A DNA stretch of 39,473 nt from Tannerella sp. (GTDB taxonomy: Bacteria > Bacteroidota > Bacteroidia > Bacteroidales > Tannerellaceae): contig JAIRYD010000096.1 in NCBI GenBank assembly GCA_031267935.1, positions 1 to 39,473 of the forward strand. Reading direction: 5' to 3'. Within the stretch, counting starts at the first letter, position 1; the number at the start of each line of letters is the position of its first letter. The translations under genes were made by a program, and so were the position numbers. Shown piece after piece: positions 18,997-28,687 of this stretch. Under the pieces are notes generated by a model. That model saw only the letters and a program-made list of their open reading frames with translations. It ran no database searches and had not been told where the DNA came from.

Positions 18997-19290
18997 TTCC
19001 CGGACGATTTAGGGACGCCCTTAAATGATTTAGGGAAGTCCCTGGACGGTTCAGGGAAGCCCTTAAATGATTTAAGGGAGTCCCTGAGCGATTCAGGGAA
19101 GCCCTTAAATAGTTTAAGGGCGCCCTTAAATGGTTTAAGGGAGCCCTTAAATGATTTAGGGACGCCCTTAAATGGTTCAAGGGAGCCCTTAAATGATTTA
19201 AGGGAGCCCTTAAATGATTTAGGGGAGCCCTTAAATGGTTTAAGGGAGCCCTTAAATGGTTCAAGGGAGTCCCGAAAAGGTTCGGGAATG
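18997..19290. repeat. Tandem array of 14 palindromic 21-bp units
   Basis: Consensus GCCCTTAAATGRTTTAAGGGA, strict 21-bp phase from 18997 to 19290; CCCTTAAA pairs with TTTAAGGG inside each unit. Confidence 0.95.
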
Positions 19291-19400
19291 TCCTGCGGCC
19301 GTTTGCAGCAGTGCGGAAGGGGGAAAGGGATTCTTCCCGCCTGCAGAGCGGATTTCCGTCGGACGTGCGAACGGGGGCCGACACGCAACGGACCGTCGCG

Positions 19401-19446
19401 ATCGCAAAACGGCAATCATGCGTGTGCGACAATTTGAATTGCACCC
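19401..19446. repeat. Two-block repeat, copy 1 (upstream of fabK-like gene)
   Basis: ATCGCAAAACGG (19401-19412) then 11 nt then GTGCGACAATTTGAATTGCACCC (19424-19446). Confidence 0.85.
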
Positions 19447-19511
19447 GACGAATCTTGAAGAATTGAATCTTTATGCGTATATTTGCATCCTGATTTTAAA
19501 CGGAAAGTCGA

Positions 19512-20465
19512 ATGAACAGAATTTGTAAATTGTTTGGAATCCGCTATCCTGTCGTGCAGGGCGGCATGGCGTGGTGCAGCGGCTGGCGGCTGGCATCGGC
19601 CGTAAGCAATGCCGGCGGACTGGGTCTGCTGGGTGCCGGATCGATGCCTCCCGAGGTGTTCAGGGAGCATATCCGCAAGTGCAGTGCAGCCACGGACAAG
19701 CCCTTCGGGGTGAATATCCCGCTGATGTATCCCGAAATAGAAGCGCTGATGAATGTCGTGGCCGAAGAAGGCGTGAAGATTGTTTTTACATCCGCGGGAA
19801 ACCCCAGGACGTGGACGGAATTTCTGAAAACGCACCACGTCACGGTGGCGCACGTCGTCAGCAGTTCGAAATTTGCCGCGAAGAGCGAGGCGGCAGGCGT
19901 CGACGCCGTTGTGGCCGAAGGATTTGAAGCCGGCGGTCACAACGGGCGCGAAGAAACGACAACCATGTGCCTGATACCCGCCGTACGCCGTGCAACGACG
20001 CTTCCGCTCGTCGCCGCGGGCGGTATCGGGACGGGCGAAGCCATGCTTGCCGCGCGCACGCTGGGCGCCGACGGCGTGCAGATCGGCACGCGCTTTGCGC
20101 TTGCGCAGGAAAGTTCGGCGCACGAAGACTTCAAACGCCTTTGTCTGAGCCTCGACGAAGGCGATACGAAACTGCTGCTGAAAAAACTGTCGCCGACGCG
20201 ACTGGCCAGGGGCGATTTCCGCACGACCGTCGAAGCGCTCGAAGAGAGAGGCGCTACGGCCGGCGAACTGCGCGAACTGCTGGGCCGTGGACGCGCCCGG
20301 AAAGGCATCTTCGAAGGCAACCTCAGCGAGGGCGAGCTGGAAATCGGACAGGTGGCATCCCTCTTCCGCGATCTGCAATCCGTGGACGAAGTGATGAAAG
20401 ACCTGGTCGACGGGTATGCAGCGGCGCTGGAACGAGTCGTTGCAATCGCGAAACGGGAGCAGTGA
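19512..20465 (+). CDS. FabK-like enoyl-ACP reductase / nitronate monooxygenase family flavoprotein
   Basis: IRYPVVQGGMAWCSGWRLASAVSNAGGLGLLGAG, AEGFEAGGHNG, PLVAAGGIGTGEAMLAARTLGADGVQIGTRFAL. Confidence 0.92.
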   Translation: MNRICKLFGIRYPVVQGGMAWCSGWRLASAVSNAGGLGLLGAGSMPPEVFREHIRKCSAATDKPFGVNIPLMYPEIEALMNVVAEEGVKIVFTSAGNPRTWTEFLKTHHVTVAHVVSSSKFAAKSEAAGVDAVVAEGFEAGGHNGREETTTMCLIPAVRRATTLPLVAAGGIGTGEAMLAARTLGADGVQIGTRFALAQESSAHEDFKRLCLSLDEGDTKLLLKKLSPTRLARGDFRTTVEALEERGATAGELRELLGRGRARKGIFEGNLSEGELEIGQVASLFRDLQSVDEVMKDLVDGYAAALERVVAIAKREQ

Positions 20466-20490
20466 ACGTGCGACAGTTTGAATTGCACCC
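20445..20490. repeat. Two-block repeat, copy 2 (fabK-like 3' end / pspC upstream)
   Basis: ATCGCGAAACGG (20445-20456) then 11 nt then GTGCGACAGTTTGAATTGCACCC (20468-20490); 11/12 and 22/23 identical to copy 1. Confidence 0.85.
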
Positions 20491-20534
20491 CTATCTTTTA
20501 TCTTTGTCAGAGTCATTAATAATATAATAATATA

Positions 20535-20738
20535 ATGTATATGGAAACGTCAAAAAGATTGTACCGTTCGAATGAAGACAAAATGATTGCCGGCGTATGC
20601 GGAGGTATTGCGGATTATTTCGAGCTTGACCCCACGCTGGTACGTGTCGGATATATACTGCTGAGTGTTTTCACGTTTTTTTCGGGAGTACTGGGCTATC
20701 TTGTCCTGTGGATTGTCATTCCGCAGAAGAAAAACTGA
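20535..20738 (+). CDS. PspC domain protein
   Basis: KRLYRSNEDKMIAGVCGGIADYFELDPTLVRVGYILLSVFTFFSGVLGYLVLWIVIP. Confidence 0.93.
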   Translation: MYMETSKRLYRSNEDKMIAGVCGGIADYFELDPTLVRVGYILLSVFTFFSGVLGYLVLWIVIPQKKN

Positions 20739-20741
20739 TGT

Positions 20742-22763
20742 ATGGGTTTCAAAATCATCTCGCCCTTTAAACCTACCGGCGACCAGCCGGAGGCCATCAA
20801 GGCGCTGGTCGAAGGAATCGAGAGCGACATCCCGTACCAGACGCTGCTGGGCGTGACCGGTTCGGGTAAAACGTTTACGATTGCCAATGTCATCGAAAAA
20901 GTGCGTAAACCGACGCTCATTCTCAGCCACAACAAAACGCTGGCGGCCCAGTTGTACGGCGAGTTCAGGAGTTTTTTCCCGAACAGCGCCGTCGAGTATT
21001 TCGTGTCCTACTACGATTACTATCAGCCTGAAGCCTATATCCCGAGTACGGATACATACATCGAAAAGGATCTTGCCATCAATGCCGAAATCGACAAGCT
21101 GCGCTTGCGCGCAACGGCTTCGCTCCTGTCCGGACGTGAGGATGTAGTCGTCATTTCGTCCGTTTCGTGCCTGTACGGGATGGCCGACCCGACCGCTTTC
21201 GCCGAAAAGGTCGTCCATCTCGAAACGGGAATGAATATCCAGCGTGACAGGATGCTTCGACTGCTGGTCGACGCCCTGTACGTGAACAACAAGGTCGATT
21301 TCAACAGCGGCAGTTTCCGCGTAAACGGCGACACGGTCGATATTTTCCCGTCCATCGAAAGCTACGACGGCATGGCCTACCACGTCGAATTCTGGGACGA
21401 CCATATCGAGCGCATCGCATCGTTCAATCCCCGTACGGGAGAAGAATACGACGAACAGTCCCATCTGAATATCTATCCGACCAACCTTTTCGTGACGACG
21501 CAGGAACGCATCGGCATGGCGCTCGGACAGATACACGTCGATCTGGGCACACAGGTCGAATACCTCCGGTCGCTTGGCAAGAATCAGGAAGCCAAGCGCC
21601 TGCAGGAAAGAGTGACTTTCGACCTCGAGATGATACAGGAACTCGGACACTGCGCCGGCATAGAAAACTATTCGCGCTATTTCGACGGCCGGGCGGACGG
21701 AGAACGCCCCTATTGCCTGCTGGACTATTTCCCGAAAAATTTTCTGACAGTCATCGACGAGAGCCACGTCACGGTGCCGCAAATCAGGGCGATGTACGGC
21801 GGTGACCGTTCGCGCAAGGCGACGCTGATCGAATACGGCTTCCGCCTTCCGGCGGCGAAGGACAACCGTCCGCTGACGTTCGACGAGTTCGATGCGCTGA
21901 CGCCGCACGTGATTTACGTCAGCGCCACTCCCTCGGAATTTGAACTGCAGAGATGTGAAGGCATCGTCGTCGAACAGGTCATTCGTCCGACAGGTCTGCT
22001 GGAACCCGTGATCGACGTGCGTCCGAGTCTGAACCAGATCGATGATCTGATGGAAGAAATCACGCAGCGGACGGCGCTGGACGAACGTGTACTGGTAACG
22101 ACGCTTACCAAGCGTATGGCGGAAGAACTGACCGCTTACCTGGGACGGATGGAAATACGGTGCCGCTATATCCACAGCGACGTGGAAACGCTTGAACGCG
22201 TCCAGATTATGGACGACCTGCGCAACGGACTGTTCGACGTGCTTGTGGGCGTCAATCTTCTCCGCGAAGGGCTGGACCTGCCCATGGTGTCGCTCGTGGC
22301 AGTGCTCGATGCCGACAAGGAAGGCTTCCTGCGTTCGCACCGCTCGTTGACGCAGACGGCAGGACGGGCGGCACGCAATGTCAACGGCAAGGTGATTTTT
22401 TATGCGGATAAAATCACGGAAAGCATGCGGCTGACAATCGACGAAACAGATCGCAGACGCGAAAAGCAGCTTACTTACAACAATATGCACGGCATCACGC
22501 CGCAGCAGATTGTGAGAACGTCCGTTTCCATTCTGGACGAAAGACAGCCTCCGAAACCGGTCGAGAACTATGCCTATACGGAAGCCGAGCCGACGCTCGT
22601 AGCCGATCCCGTACTGCAGTACATGAATCGCGAACAGATGGAGAAAGCCGTCGAACGGACAAAGAAACTCATGAACGACGCGGCCAGAAAGATGGATTTC
22701 CTCGAAGCCGCGCAATACCGGGACGAAATGCTCAAGTTGCAGGATTTGATAAAAAACAAATGA
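20742..22763 (+). CDS. uvrB: Excinuclease ABC subunit UvrB
   Basis: FKPTGDQPEAIKALVEGI, LGVTGSGKTFTIANVIE, YYDYYQPEAYIP, ESHVTVPQIRAMYGGDRSRK, C-terminal UVR motif. Confidence 0.98.
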   Translation: MGFKIISPFKPTGDQPEAIKALVEGIESDIPYQTLLGVTGSGKTFTIANVIEKVRKPTLILSHNKTLAAQLYGEFRSFFPNSAVEYFVSYYDYYQPEAYIPSTDTYIEKDLAINAEIDKLRLRATASLLSGREDVVVISSVSCLYGMADPTAFAEKVVHLETGMNIQRDRMLRLLVDALYVNNKVDFNSGSFRVNGDTVDIFPSIESYDGMAYHVEFWDDHIERIASFNPRTGEEYDEQSHLNIYPTNLFVTTQERIGMALGQIHVDLGTQVEYLRSLGKNQEAKRLQERVTFDLEMIQELGHCAGIENYSRYFDGRADGERPYCLLDYFPKNFLTVIDESHVTVPQIRAMYGGDRSRKATLIEYGFRLPAAKDNRPLTFDEFDALTPHVIYVSATPSEFELQRCEGIVVEQVIRPTGLLEPVIDVRPSLNQIDDLMEEITQRTALDERVLVTTLTKRMAEELTAYLGRMEIRCRYIHSDVETLERVQIMDDLRNGLFDVLVGVNLLREGLDLPMVSLVAVLDADKEGFLRSHRSLTQTAGRAARNVNGKVIFYADKITESMRLTIDETDRRREKQLTYNNMHGITPQQIVRTSVSILDERQPPKPVENYAYTEAEPTLVADPVLQYMNREQMEKAVERTKKLMNDAARKMDFLEAAQYRDEMLKLQDLIKNK

Positions 22764-23629
22764 TGATGACACGTTTACGCATTCCGCTCATTTTCATGTT
22801 TCTTTCGCTTGCAGGCTATGGCCGCGGACAGCATTTGACGGCACATGCCGATTATGTCGCCGAAGATCGCGAAATATGGAACCGCTGCATGGCCGCACTG
22901 GCGGATAAGAAAACGCTTCCGACGGGCGACCTGATTATCGAAGCCGCCCGCTGCTTCGCCGGCAAACCCTACGTAGCGGCGACACTCGAGAAAGAACCCG
23001 AACGGCTGGTGGTAAACATGCGGGAGCTGGACTGTACCACTTTTGTGGAAACGGTTGTCGCCATGGCGCTGACCGTGAAGGATGCAAACCCTTCGTTCGA
23101 ATCGTTTTGCCGTCATTTGCAGACACTGAGATACCGCGACGGCGTGATAAGCGACTACACGGACAGGCTTCATTACTTTTCGGACTGGATATTCGAAAAC
23201 AGTCGCCGCGGACTGGTTCGCGATGTGACGCAGATGATTGGCGGCGAACCGTTGACGCTGAAACTGTCGTTCATGTCCACGCATCCGGCCGCTTACCCGC
23301 CGCTCAAGTCGCATCCCGAACGGGTGCGGGCAATGCGGGACAAGGAAGCGGAGATCTCCTCGCGCGACGCATACGCAATGATTCCGCCGGCCCGCATCAA
23401 CGACTGCGCCGAAGGAATGAAAAACGGCGATATCGTCTGCTTCGTCACGAATATCGAGGGCCTGGACGTCTCACACGTCGGTTTTGTCTGCCTGCAGGGC
23501 GACACGCCCGGATTTGTCCATGCCTCGTCGGCCGAAAAAAAGGTGATACTCGATGCCCGCCCGCTGCAGGCTTACGCATCGGCAGGCCGGACGACACGCG
23601 GCGTGATAATCGTGCGAATCGTACGATGA
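22760..23629 (+). CDS. DUF1460 (N-acetylmuramoyl-L-alanine amidase-like) protein
   Basis: LIIEAARCFAGKPYVAATLEKEPERLVVNMRELDCTTFVETVVAMA; KNGDIVCFVTNIEGLDVSHVGFV. Confidence 0.85.
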   Translation: MMMTRLRIPLIFMFLSLAGYGRGQHLTAHADYVAEDREIWNRCMAALADKKTLPTGDLIIEAARCFAGKPYVAATLEKEPERLVVNMRELDCTTFVETVVAMALTVKDANPSFESFCRHLQTLRYRDGVISDYTDRLHYFSDWIFENSRRGLVRDVTQMIGGEPLTLKLSFMSTHPAAYPPLKSHPERVRAMRDKEAEISSRDAYAMIPPARINDCAEGMKNGDIVCFVTNIEGLDVSHVGFVCLQGDTPGFVHASSAEKKVILDARPLQAYASAGRTTRGVIIVRIVR

Positions 23630-23687
23630 AAATTCGTCCGGTCCAAATTCATTTGTCCCGCTTTTAACAATGTTTTTTGTAAAAATG

Positions 23688-23718
23688 TTTGCTACTTCAA
23701 AAACATACTGTAATTTTG
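23688..23718 (+). promoter_or_regulatory. Consensus promoter of the Crp/Fnr gene
   Basis: TTTG (23688-23691), N19, TAATTTTG (23711-23718). Confidence 0.75.
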
Positions 23719-23747
23719 TGCTTCATAATTATGCTGTATAACAGGTT

Positions 23748-24449
23748 GTGGTAAGACAGGAACGAAAAGAAGTAGATATATCATCCAGTTTGTCAGAAGT
23801 ATGGCGTGTTCTGACCGAGCGGGAACGTGAAATTTTGAGGGCGAATTCCACTATTCAACATTTCAAAAGGAATGAAAAAATTTACAGTGAAGGGGATGAG
23901 CCGCGAGACATGATGTGCCTGCTCAAGGGGAAAGTAAAAATTTCCAAACAGGGAGTGGGCGGACGCAGTCAGATCATCCGCATGATCAAGCCGATTCAGT
24001 ATTTTGCATACCGGGCATATTTTGCGGGAGAAAAATACTTGACGGACGCGTCGGCCTTCGAAGTGTCGACGGTTTGCATCATTCCGATGACGATTGTGGA
24101 CAGTCTGATTCGCGCCAACCTGAAACTGGCGATGTTCTTCATCCGTCAGTTGTCCATCGATCTGGGCATTGCGGACGAACGTACCGTCAACCTCACACAG
24201 AAGCATATCCGCGGACGTCTGGCCGAGTCGCTGCTGTTCCTGATGGACTGCTACGGCCTGGAAACGGACGGCGCCACTATCAGCATCTACCTTTCGCGCG
24301 AAGATCTGGCCAATCTGTCGAATATGACCACGTCGAACGCCATCCGCACGCTGTCCAACTTCGTTTCGGAACGCCTCATCGCCCTCGACGGCCGTAAAGT
24401 AAAAATTATCGACGAAGAACGTTTGCGGAAAATCAGCCGTTTGGGTTAA
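23748..24449 (+). CDS. Crp/Fnr family transcriptional regulator
   Basis: Cyclic-nucleotide-binding-like N-terminus (IYSEGDEPRDMMCLLKGKVKISKQG) and HTH (SREDLANLSNMTTSNAIRTLSNFVSERLIALDGRKVKIID). GTG start at 23748 is the most upstream candidate because the frame is closed just before it. Confidence 0.9.
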   Translation: MVRQERKEVDISSSLSEVWRVLTEREREILRANSTIQHFKRNEKIYSEGDEPRDMMCLLKGKVKISKQGVGGRSQIIRMIKPIQYFAYRAYFAGEKYLTDASAFEVSTVCIIPMTIVDSLIRANLKLAMFFIRQLSIDLGIADERTVNLTQKHIRGRLAESLLFLMDCYGLETDGATISIYLSREDLANLSNMTTSNAIRTLSNFVSERLIALDGRKVKIIDEERLRKISRLG

Positions 24450-24468
24450 TCTTTTTTGAAACACAGGC

Positions 24469-25833
24469 ATGCAAAAAAACTCGGCGTTTACGTTTATATG
24501 CCTTGCATCCTTTCTGGTGCCTTTCATGGGATCGGCCATCAATCTTTCGCTGCCGCAGATCGGCAGCGCCTTTTCGATGAAAGCCGTGTCGCTGACCTGG
24601 ATCGCAACGTCCTATCTGATTGCGACGGCCATTTCGCAGGTGCCGTTTGCCCGGCTGGGCGACATGGTCGGACGCCGGAAAGTATTCATCTGCGGCACGG
24701 CGATTTTCAGTGTATTCACATTTCTTTGCGGGCTGGCGCCGTCGGGGACGCTGCTGATCGTTTTTCGCGGACTGTCGGGTCTGGGCAGCGCCATGATGTT
24801 CGGCACGAGCATGGCGATCCTCATTTCCATTTTTCCGCCGCAGAGACGGGGACGGGCTATCGGCATCAATACGGCAGTCGTGTATTTTGCCCTGGCATCG
24901 GGGCCTTTCGCGGGTGGACTGCTGACGCATCACTGGGGATGGAAGAGTCTTTTTTTCCTGACGGGGATATTCGGTTTTTTCGTCGTGGCCGGCTCGCTGC
25001 TTGTGCTCAAGGGCGAATGGAGCGAGTCGAAAGGTGAAAAGTTCGACTTTGCAGGTTCGATCATCTATGCGGCAGGGTTGTTTGGACTGATTTTAGGGTT
25101 TTCACGATTGCCGCATGCGCTGTCGTTCGTATGTCTTTTGCTCGGAATTGCGGCATTCGTTCTTTTTGTGCGCTATGAGCTGAAGGTGGGGCAGCCCGTG
25201 TTCAATGTCCGCATTTTTTCGGGAAACAGGGTGTTCGGGCTGTCGAATCTTTCGTCGCTGATCAATTATGCCTGCACGTATGCCGTCGCCTACATGATGA
25301 GCCTCTATCTGCAATATATCCGCGGATTCAATGCGCAGCATGCGGGGATGATTCTGATTGTGCAGGCTGTCGTGCAGTGTCTGGTTTCGCTCTACGCCGG
25401 CAAGCTGTCCGACCGGCTGAATCCCGCCGGCATCGCCACGACGGGGATGGGCGTGATTTTCTGCGGACTGTGCGGACTGGTCTTTCTCTCGCCCGACACG
25501 CCGATGGCCGTCGTCCTCGTCCTGCTGATTCTGCTGGGCGTGGGGTTCGGCCTTTTCTCGTCGCCCAATGCAAACATCGTCATGAGTTCGGTCGAGAAGA
25601 AGTTCTACGGACAGGCTTCGGCCACGATCGGCACGATGCGGCTCGTCGGTCAGTCGTTCAGCATGGGGATTGCCATGATGGCCATCTCGCTCCATACGGG
25701 CAATCGCCTGATTGTTCCCGAACTGTATCCGCAGCTGATGAAAAGTTTCCACATGACGTTTGTCGTATGCGGCATTCTTTGCGCGGTCGGGACGTATACT
25801 TCCACTTTCAGGGTGAAGAAGGCCGAAAGGTAG
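24469..25833 (+). CDS. MFS transporter (drug:H+ antiporter-like)
   Basis: Multiple TM segments; LGDMVGRRKVFICGT motif A; 454 aa. Confidence 0.92.
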   Translation: MQKNSAFTFICLASFLVPFMGSAINLSLPQIGSAFSMKAVSLTWIATSYLIATAISQVPFARLGDMVGRRKVFICGTAIFSVFTFLCGLAPSGTLLIVFRGLSGLGSAMMFGTSMAILISIFPPQRRGRAIGINTAVVYFALASGPFAGGLLTHHWGWKSLFFLTGIFGFFVVAGSLLVLKGEWSESKGEKFDFAGSIIYAAGLFGLILGFSRLPHALSFVCLLLGIAAFVLFVRYELKVGQPVFNVRIFSGNRVFGLSNLSSLINYACTYAVAYMMSLYLQYIRGFNAQHAGMILIVQAVVQCLVSLYAGKLSDRLNPAGIATTGMGVIFCGLCGLVFLSPDTPMAVVLVLLILLGVGFGLFSSPNANIVMSSVEKKFYGQASATIGTMRLVGQSFSMGIAMMAISLHTGNRLIVPELYPQLMKSFHMTFVVCGILCAVGTYTSTFRVKKAER

Positions 25834-25941
25834 GGAAGAGTATGGCCGGCGTATCCGGGAAATGCCGTCCTGCGGGGAGCGCGTGTTTGCCGCACAGGCG
25901 ATTCCCCAATTATTCAGTGTTCATTATTCATTGTTCACTGT

Positions 25942-28350
25942 TCACTGATCCTGATATCCCTGAAACCAGTTGCCGAGTTTCATGTCCCGGATGTCGACGT
26001 CCGTTTCGCGTTCGCCGAGCAGGTGTTCGGAAAAGTAGTCTACCATCCGCCAGTAGAAATATTCGTTGTAGTTTTCGAAATGATGGCGCTGGCCGGGAAT
26101 TATCAGCATGTCGAACCGCTTGCCGGCCCTGATCAGTTCGTTCACGACGACGAGCGTGTTTGCGGGATGGACGTTGTTGTCTATCTCGCTGTGGATAAGC
26201 AGCAGATGTCCTTTGAGATTGGCGGCGAGATCCTGATTGGCGGGTACGCGGATGTCGAACCGTATGTTTCCGTCTTCGTCCGCGATTTCCGCCACGCCGT
26301 GATGTTTCTCGCTCCATCCGCGGTTGTAGAGGTGGTTGTCATGATTGCCCGCGCACGAGACGGCGACCTTGAAAAAATCGGGATAGACCAGCATGGCAGC
26401 CGTGGACATGAAGCCGCCGCCCGAATGTCCGTGAATGCCTATGCGGTTTATGTCCATATATTTGTGTCGGTCGCAGAGTTGCTCGATGGCGGCCTTGTGG
26501 TCGGCCAGCGGATAGTCGCGCAGGTTGCCGTATCCGTAGTTGTGATACCACTTGGAACGGCTCGGATGGCCGCCGCGATGTCCGACGGAGACGACGACGA
26601 AGCCTGCCTGGGCAAGGCGGTCGGTACGCGGATTCATCGGGATATAACGGATGTACGTGCTTTCCTGCTGCGGTCCGGGATATACGTAGTCGACGACGGG
26701 ATAGACCTTCGTGGAGTCGAAGTTGAAGGGCCGGTAGATGATGCCGTACAGGTCGGTGACGCCGTCTGCCGCCTTCACGCTGAAAGGTTCGGGAAACTTG
26801 TATCCGGCCTGCAGCAGTTGAGAGAAATCGCTTTCTTCGAGTGTCATCAGTCTTTTTCCCGTGTTGTCGTAAAGCGCGGTGGCGGGTATGGTGTTGATGC
26901 GCGAGTAGTTGTCGACCACGTAGCGGCCGTCGCGGTCCATGTATACCAGGTGATGGAAGTCGCCGGGCGTGACGAGTTTCAGGCCCGTTCCGTCGAAGTT
27001 TACGCGGTAGAGATGTTCGTAGTAGGGAGTCGTGTCGTCCGTTTCCTTTCCGTTGGCGAGGAAGTATATCACGCGGTTTTTGCTGTCCACGTGCCTGATC
27101 TGGTCCACGTGCCAGGGGCCTTTCGTGATTCGGTTTTTGAGCCGTCCTTCGGTGTCGTAGAGGTAGAGATGCGCCCATCCGTCGCGTTCGCTCCAGTGGA
27201 TGAGTTCGCGTGCATTGTCGGGCATGGCGAGCGGGCGGGTTTCGATGTAGGTGTTCAGGCGTTCGCGGATGATGGTTCTGACGGAGTCGTCGCCCGTCGT
27301 GTAGGAGCAGATGTCGACCCGTTTCATGTCGCGGCTGACGCGCGTGAGGAAAAATCCGTTCGCATCGCCCAGCCATATCTGCGGCGAGGTGAAATCTTCG
27401 CGCGGCCTGGAGGCGACGGCGATCGTCTGGTCCCTGAATGCCGACGCGCCGATTTCTTTGCGGCTCATTTTTTCGAGGTCGAAAAGATACAGATGGCTGA
27501 CGGGTGCGTCGTTTTCGCCGGGCAGCTGATATTTGTAAGTTTCCAGTGTGGGACGCGGCCGGGCAATGGAGTTGACTACCCACAAGTCCTTTACGGCGCG
27601 CTGGTCGGTCAGCGCGGCCGCGAAATAATGTCCGTCGGGCGACCAGCTGCCCTGCACCGGCTTGCGTTTGCGGTCGGTCAGCGTCGAATCCGTATTCATG
27701 CGGTTGCGCGGCATGCCGAAGGCAAAGTGTTCGACGCCGTCGGTCGTGAGCGCCGTTTCCCGGATGGTTTCTTCCCCGGGATCTTTCAGGAGCTTTTCAT
27801 AGTCGGAATATGTCATGCACCACAGATTAAGGTCTTTGGCGTATACGACATATCGTTTGTCGGGCGATACGTTTCCCCACCGTTCGCGCGGCGAATTGTC
27901 CCGGGGACGTTCCGACAGACGGCGCGAAGGATAATCGTACGCGAAATAAAACGTGCCGGCCGACGAGGGTATTTCGAAGGTGAACGTGCGGTCGTCGTCG
28001 TCGAGTTTGAGGTTTTTGACGGGCAGCTGCCGGGCCGTGAAGGGGTCTTTCACCGTTTCGGTGATTTGCGCGGCGATTTCGTCGAGGTCGAACAGCGGCT
28101 GCTTTGTAGCGCGTTCGGGGTCGACCACGTGCCATGCCGTCCCGCTGCTCGTGCCGTATTCGTACCAGAACTTGCTGCCGTGATGAAAATAATTGGGTTT
28201 AAGGGTGTAGGAAAACAGGAGCTGTTCGGCGTTGGACGGTGCGAAACGCCGTGCCTGCGTATATCCGGCAAGCGCCTCCTGCGCCGGCAGCATGCCTGCG
28301 CGAAGCAGGCTCAGGGAGATGATGATGAACGGTAATGCTTTTGATTTCAT
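25942..28350 (-). CDS. S9 family prolyl oligopeptidase, dipeptidyl peptidase IV-like
   Basis: N-terminal beta-propeller DPPIV-type, catalytic GIHGHSGGGFMSTAAML, IHSEIDNNVHPANT, PGQRHHF. Confidence 0.93.
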   Translation of the reverse strand: MKSKALPFIIISLSLLRAGMLPAQEALAGYTQARRFAPSNAEQLLFSYTLKPNYFHHGSKFWYEYGTSSGTAWHVVDPERATKQPLFDLDEIAAQITETVKDPFTARQLPVKNLKLDDDDRTFTFEIPSSAGTFYFAYDYPSRRLSERPRDNSPRERWGNVSPDKRYVVYAKDLNLWCMTYSDYEKLLKDPGEETIRETALTTDGVEHFAFGMPRNRMNTDSTLTDRKRKPVQGSWSPDGHYFAAALTDQRAVKDLWVVNSIARPRPTLETYKYQLPGENDAPVSHLYLFDLEKMSRKEIGASAFRDQTIAVASRPREDFTSPQIWLGDANGFFLTRVSRDMKRVDICSYTTGDDSVRTIIRERLNTYIETRPLAMPDNARELIHWSERDGWAHLYLYDTEGRLKNRITKGPWHVDQIRHVDSKNRVIYFLANGKETDDTTPYYEHLYRVNFDGTGLKLVTPGDFHHLVYMDRDGRYVVDNYSRINTIPATALYDNTGKRLMTLEESDFSQLLQAGYKFPEPFSVKAADGVTDLYGIIYRPFNFDSTKVYPVVDYVYPGPQQESTYIRYIPMNPRTDRLAQAGFVVVSVGHRGGHPSRSKWYHNYGYGNLRDYPLADHKAAIEQLCDRHKYMDINRIGIHGHSGGGFMSTAAMLVYPDFFKVAVSCAGNHDNHLYNRGWSEKHHGVAEIADEDGNIRFDIRVPANQDLAANLKGHLLLIHSEIDNNVHPANTLVVVNELIRAGKRFDMLIIPGQRHHFENYNEYFYWRMVDYFSEHLLGERETDVDIRDMKLGNWFQGYQDQ

Positions 28351-28478
28351 ATTACTGGCTTGTTAAATTGTTTACTTTCCTCCGTCTGTTCAACGGTCGG
28401 CCGGCCGGAGCGTTCCGTCGAACAGAAGGCGCTGCGCGATTCATGTGGCAAAAGTAATGTTTTTTTTTGTTTATCGTT

Positions 28479-28558
28479 CGGCTGTTCTCTCTTTGTGTGC
28501 TCCGTGCGCTCCGTGTTTGAATAAAAGTACCGGATTCATCGTTCATCGTTCATCGTTC
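28479..28558. repeat. Left arm of ~80-bp inverted repeat flanking tRNA-Gly
   Basis: Reverse complement matches 28927-29006 at about 77 of 80 positions by eye. Confidence 0.9.
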
Positions 28559-28613
28559 ACAGTTATATAATTCCCGCCCCGGAAGTCACGGAACAGCGAT
28601 TTGAACTGCAAAA

Positions 28614-28656
28614 AAAAAACGCCTTCCCGGTCCGTTACCCGGGAAGACGTTTTTTC
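28614..28656. terminator. Bidirectional terminator hairpin downstream of tRNA-Gly
   Basis: AAAAAACG-c-CTTCCCGG ... CCGGGAAG-a-CGTTTTTT. Confidence 0.85.
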
Positions 28657-28687
28657 TATCATCGCCTCGAATGCTTTTTCAGGAAAG

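Noticed and set aside
18997-19290. CRISPR array
   Set aside because: Units abut with no unique spacers, 21-bp period, no cas genes in the window.
18926-19444. 172-aa minus ORF with APLNHLR repeats as a real protein
   Set aside because: Produced by a 21-bp noncoding-looking palindromic array open in several frames; no conserved domain or clear start.
28597-28606. Third copy of the GTGCGACARTTTGAATTGCACCC element (ATTTGAACTGCA)
   Set aside because: Only a short partial match, and the flanking blocks are absent.
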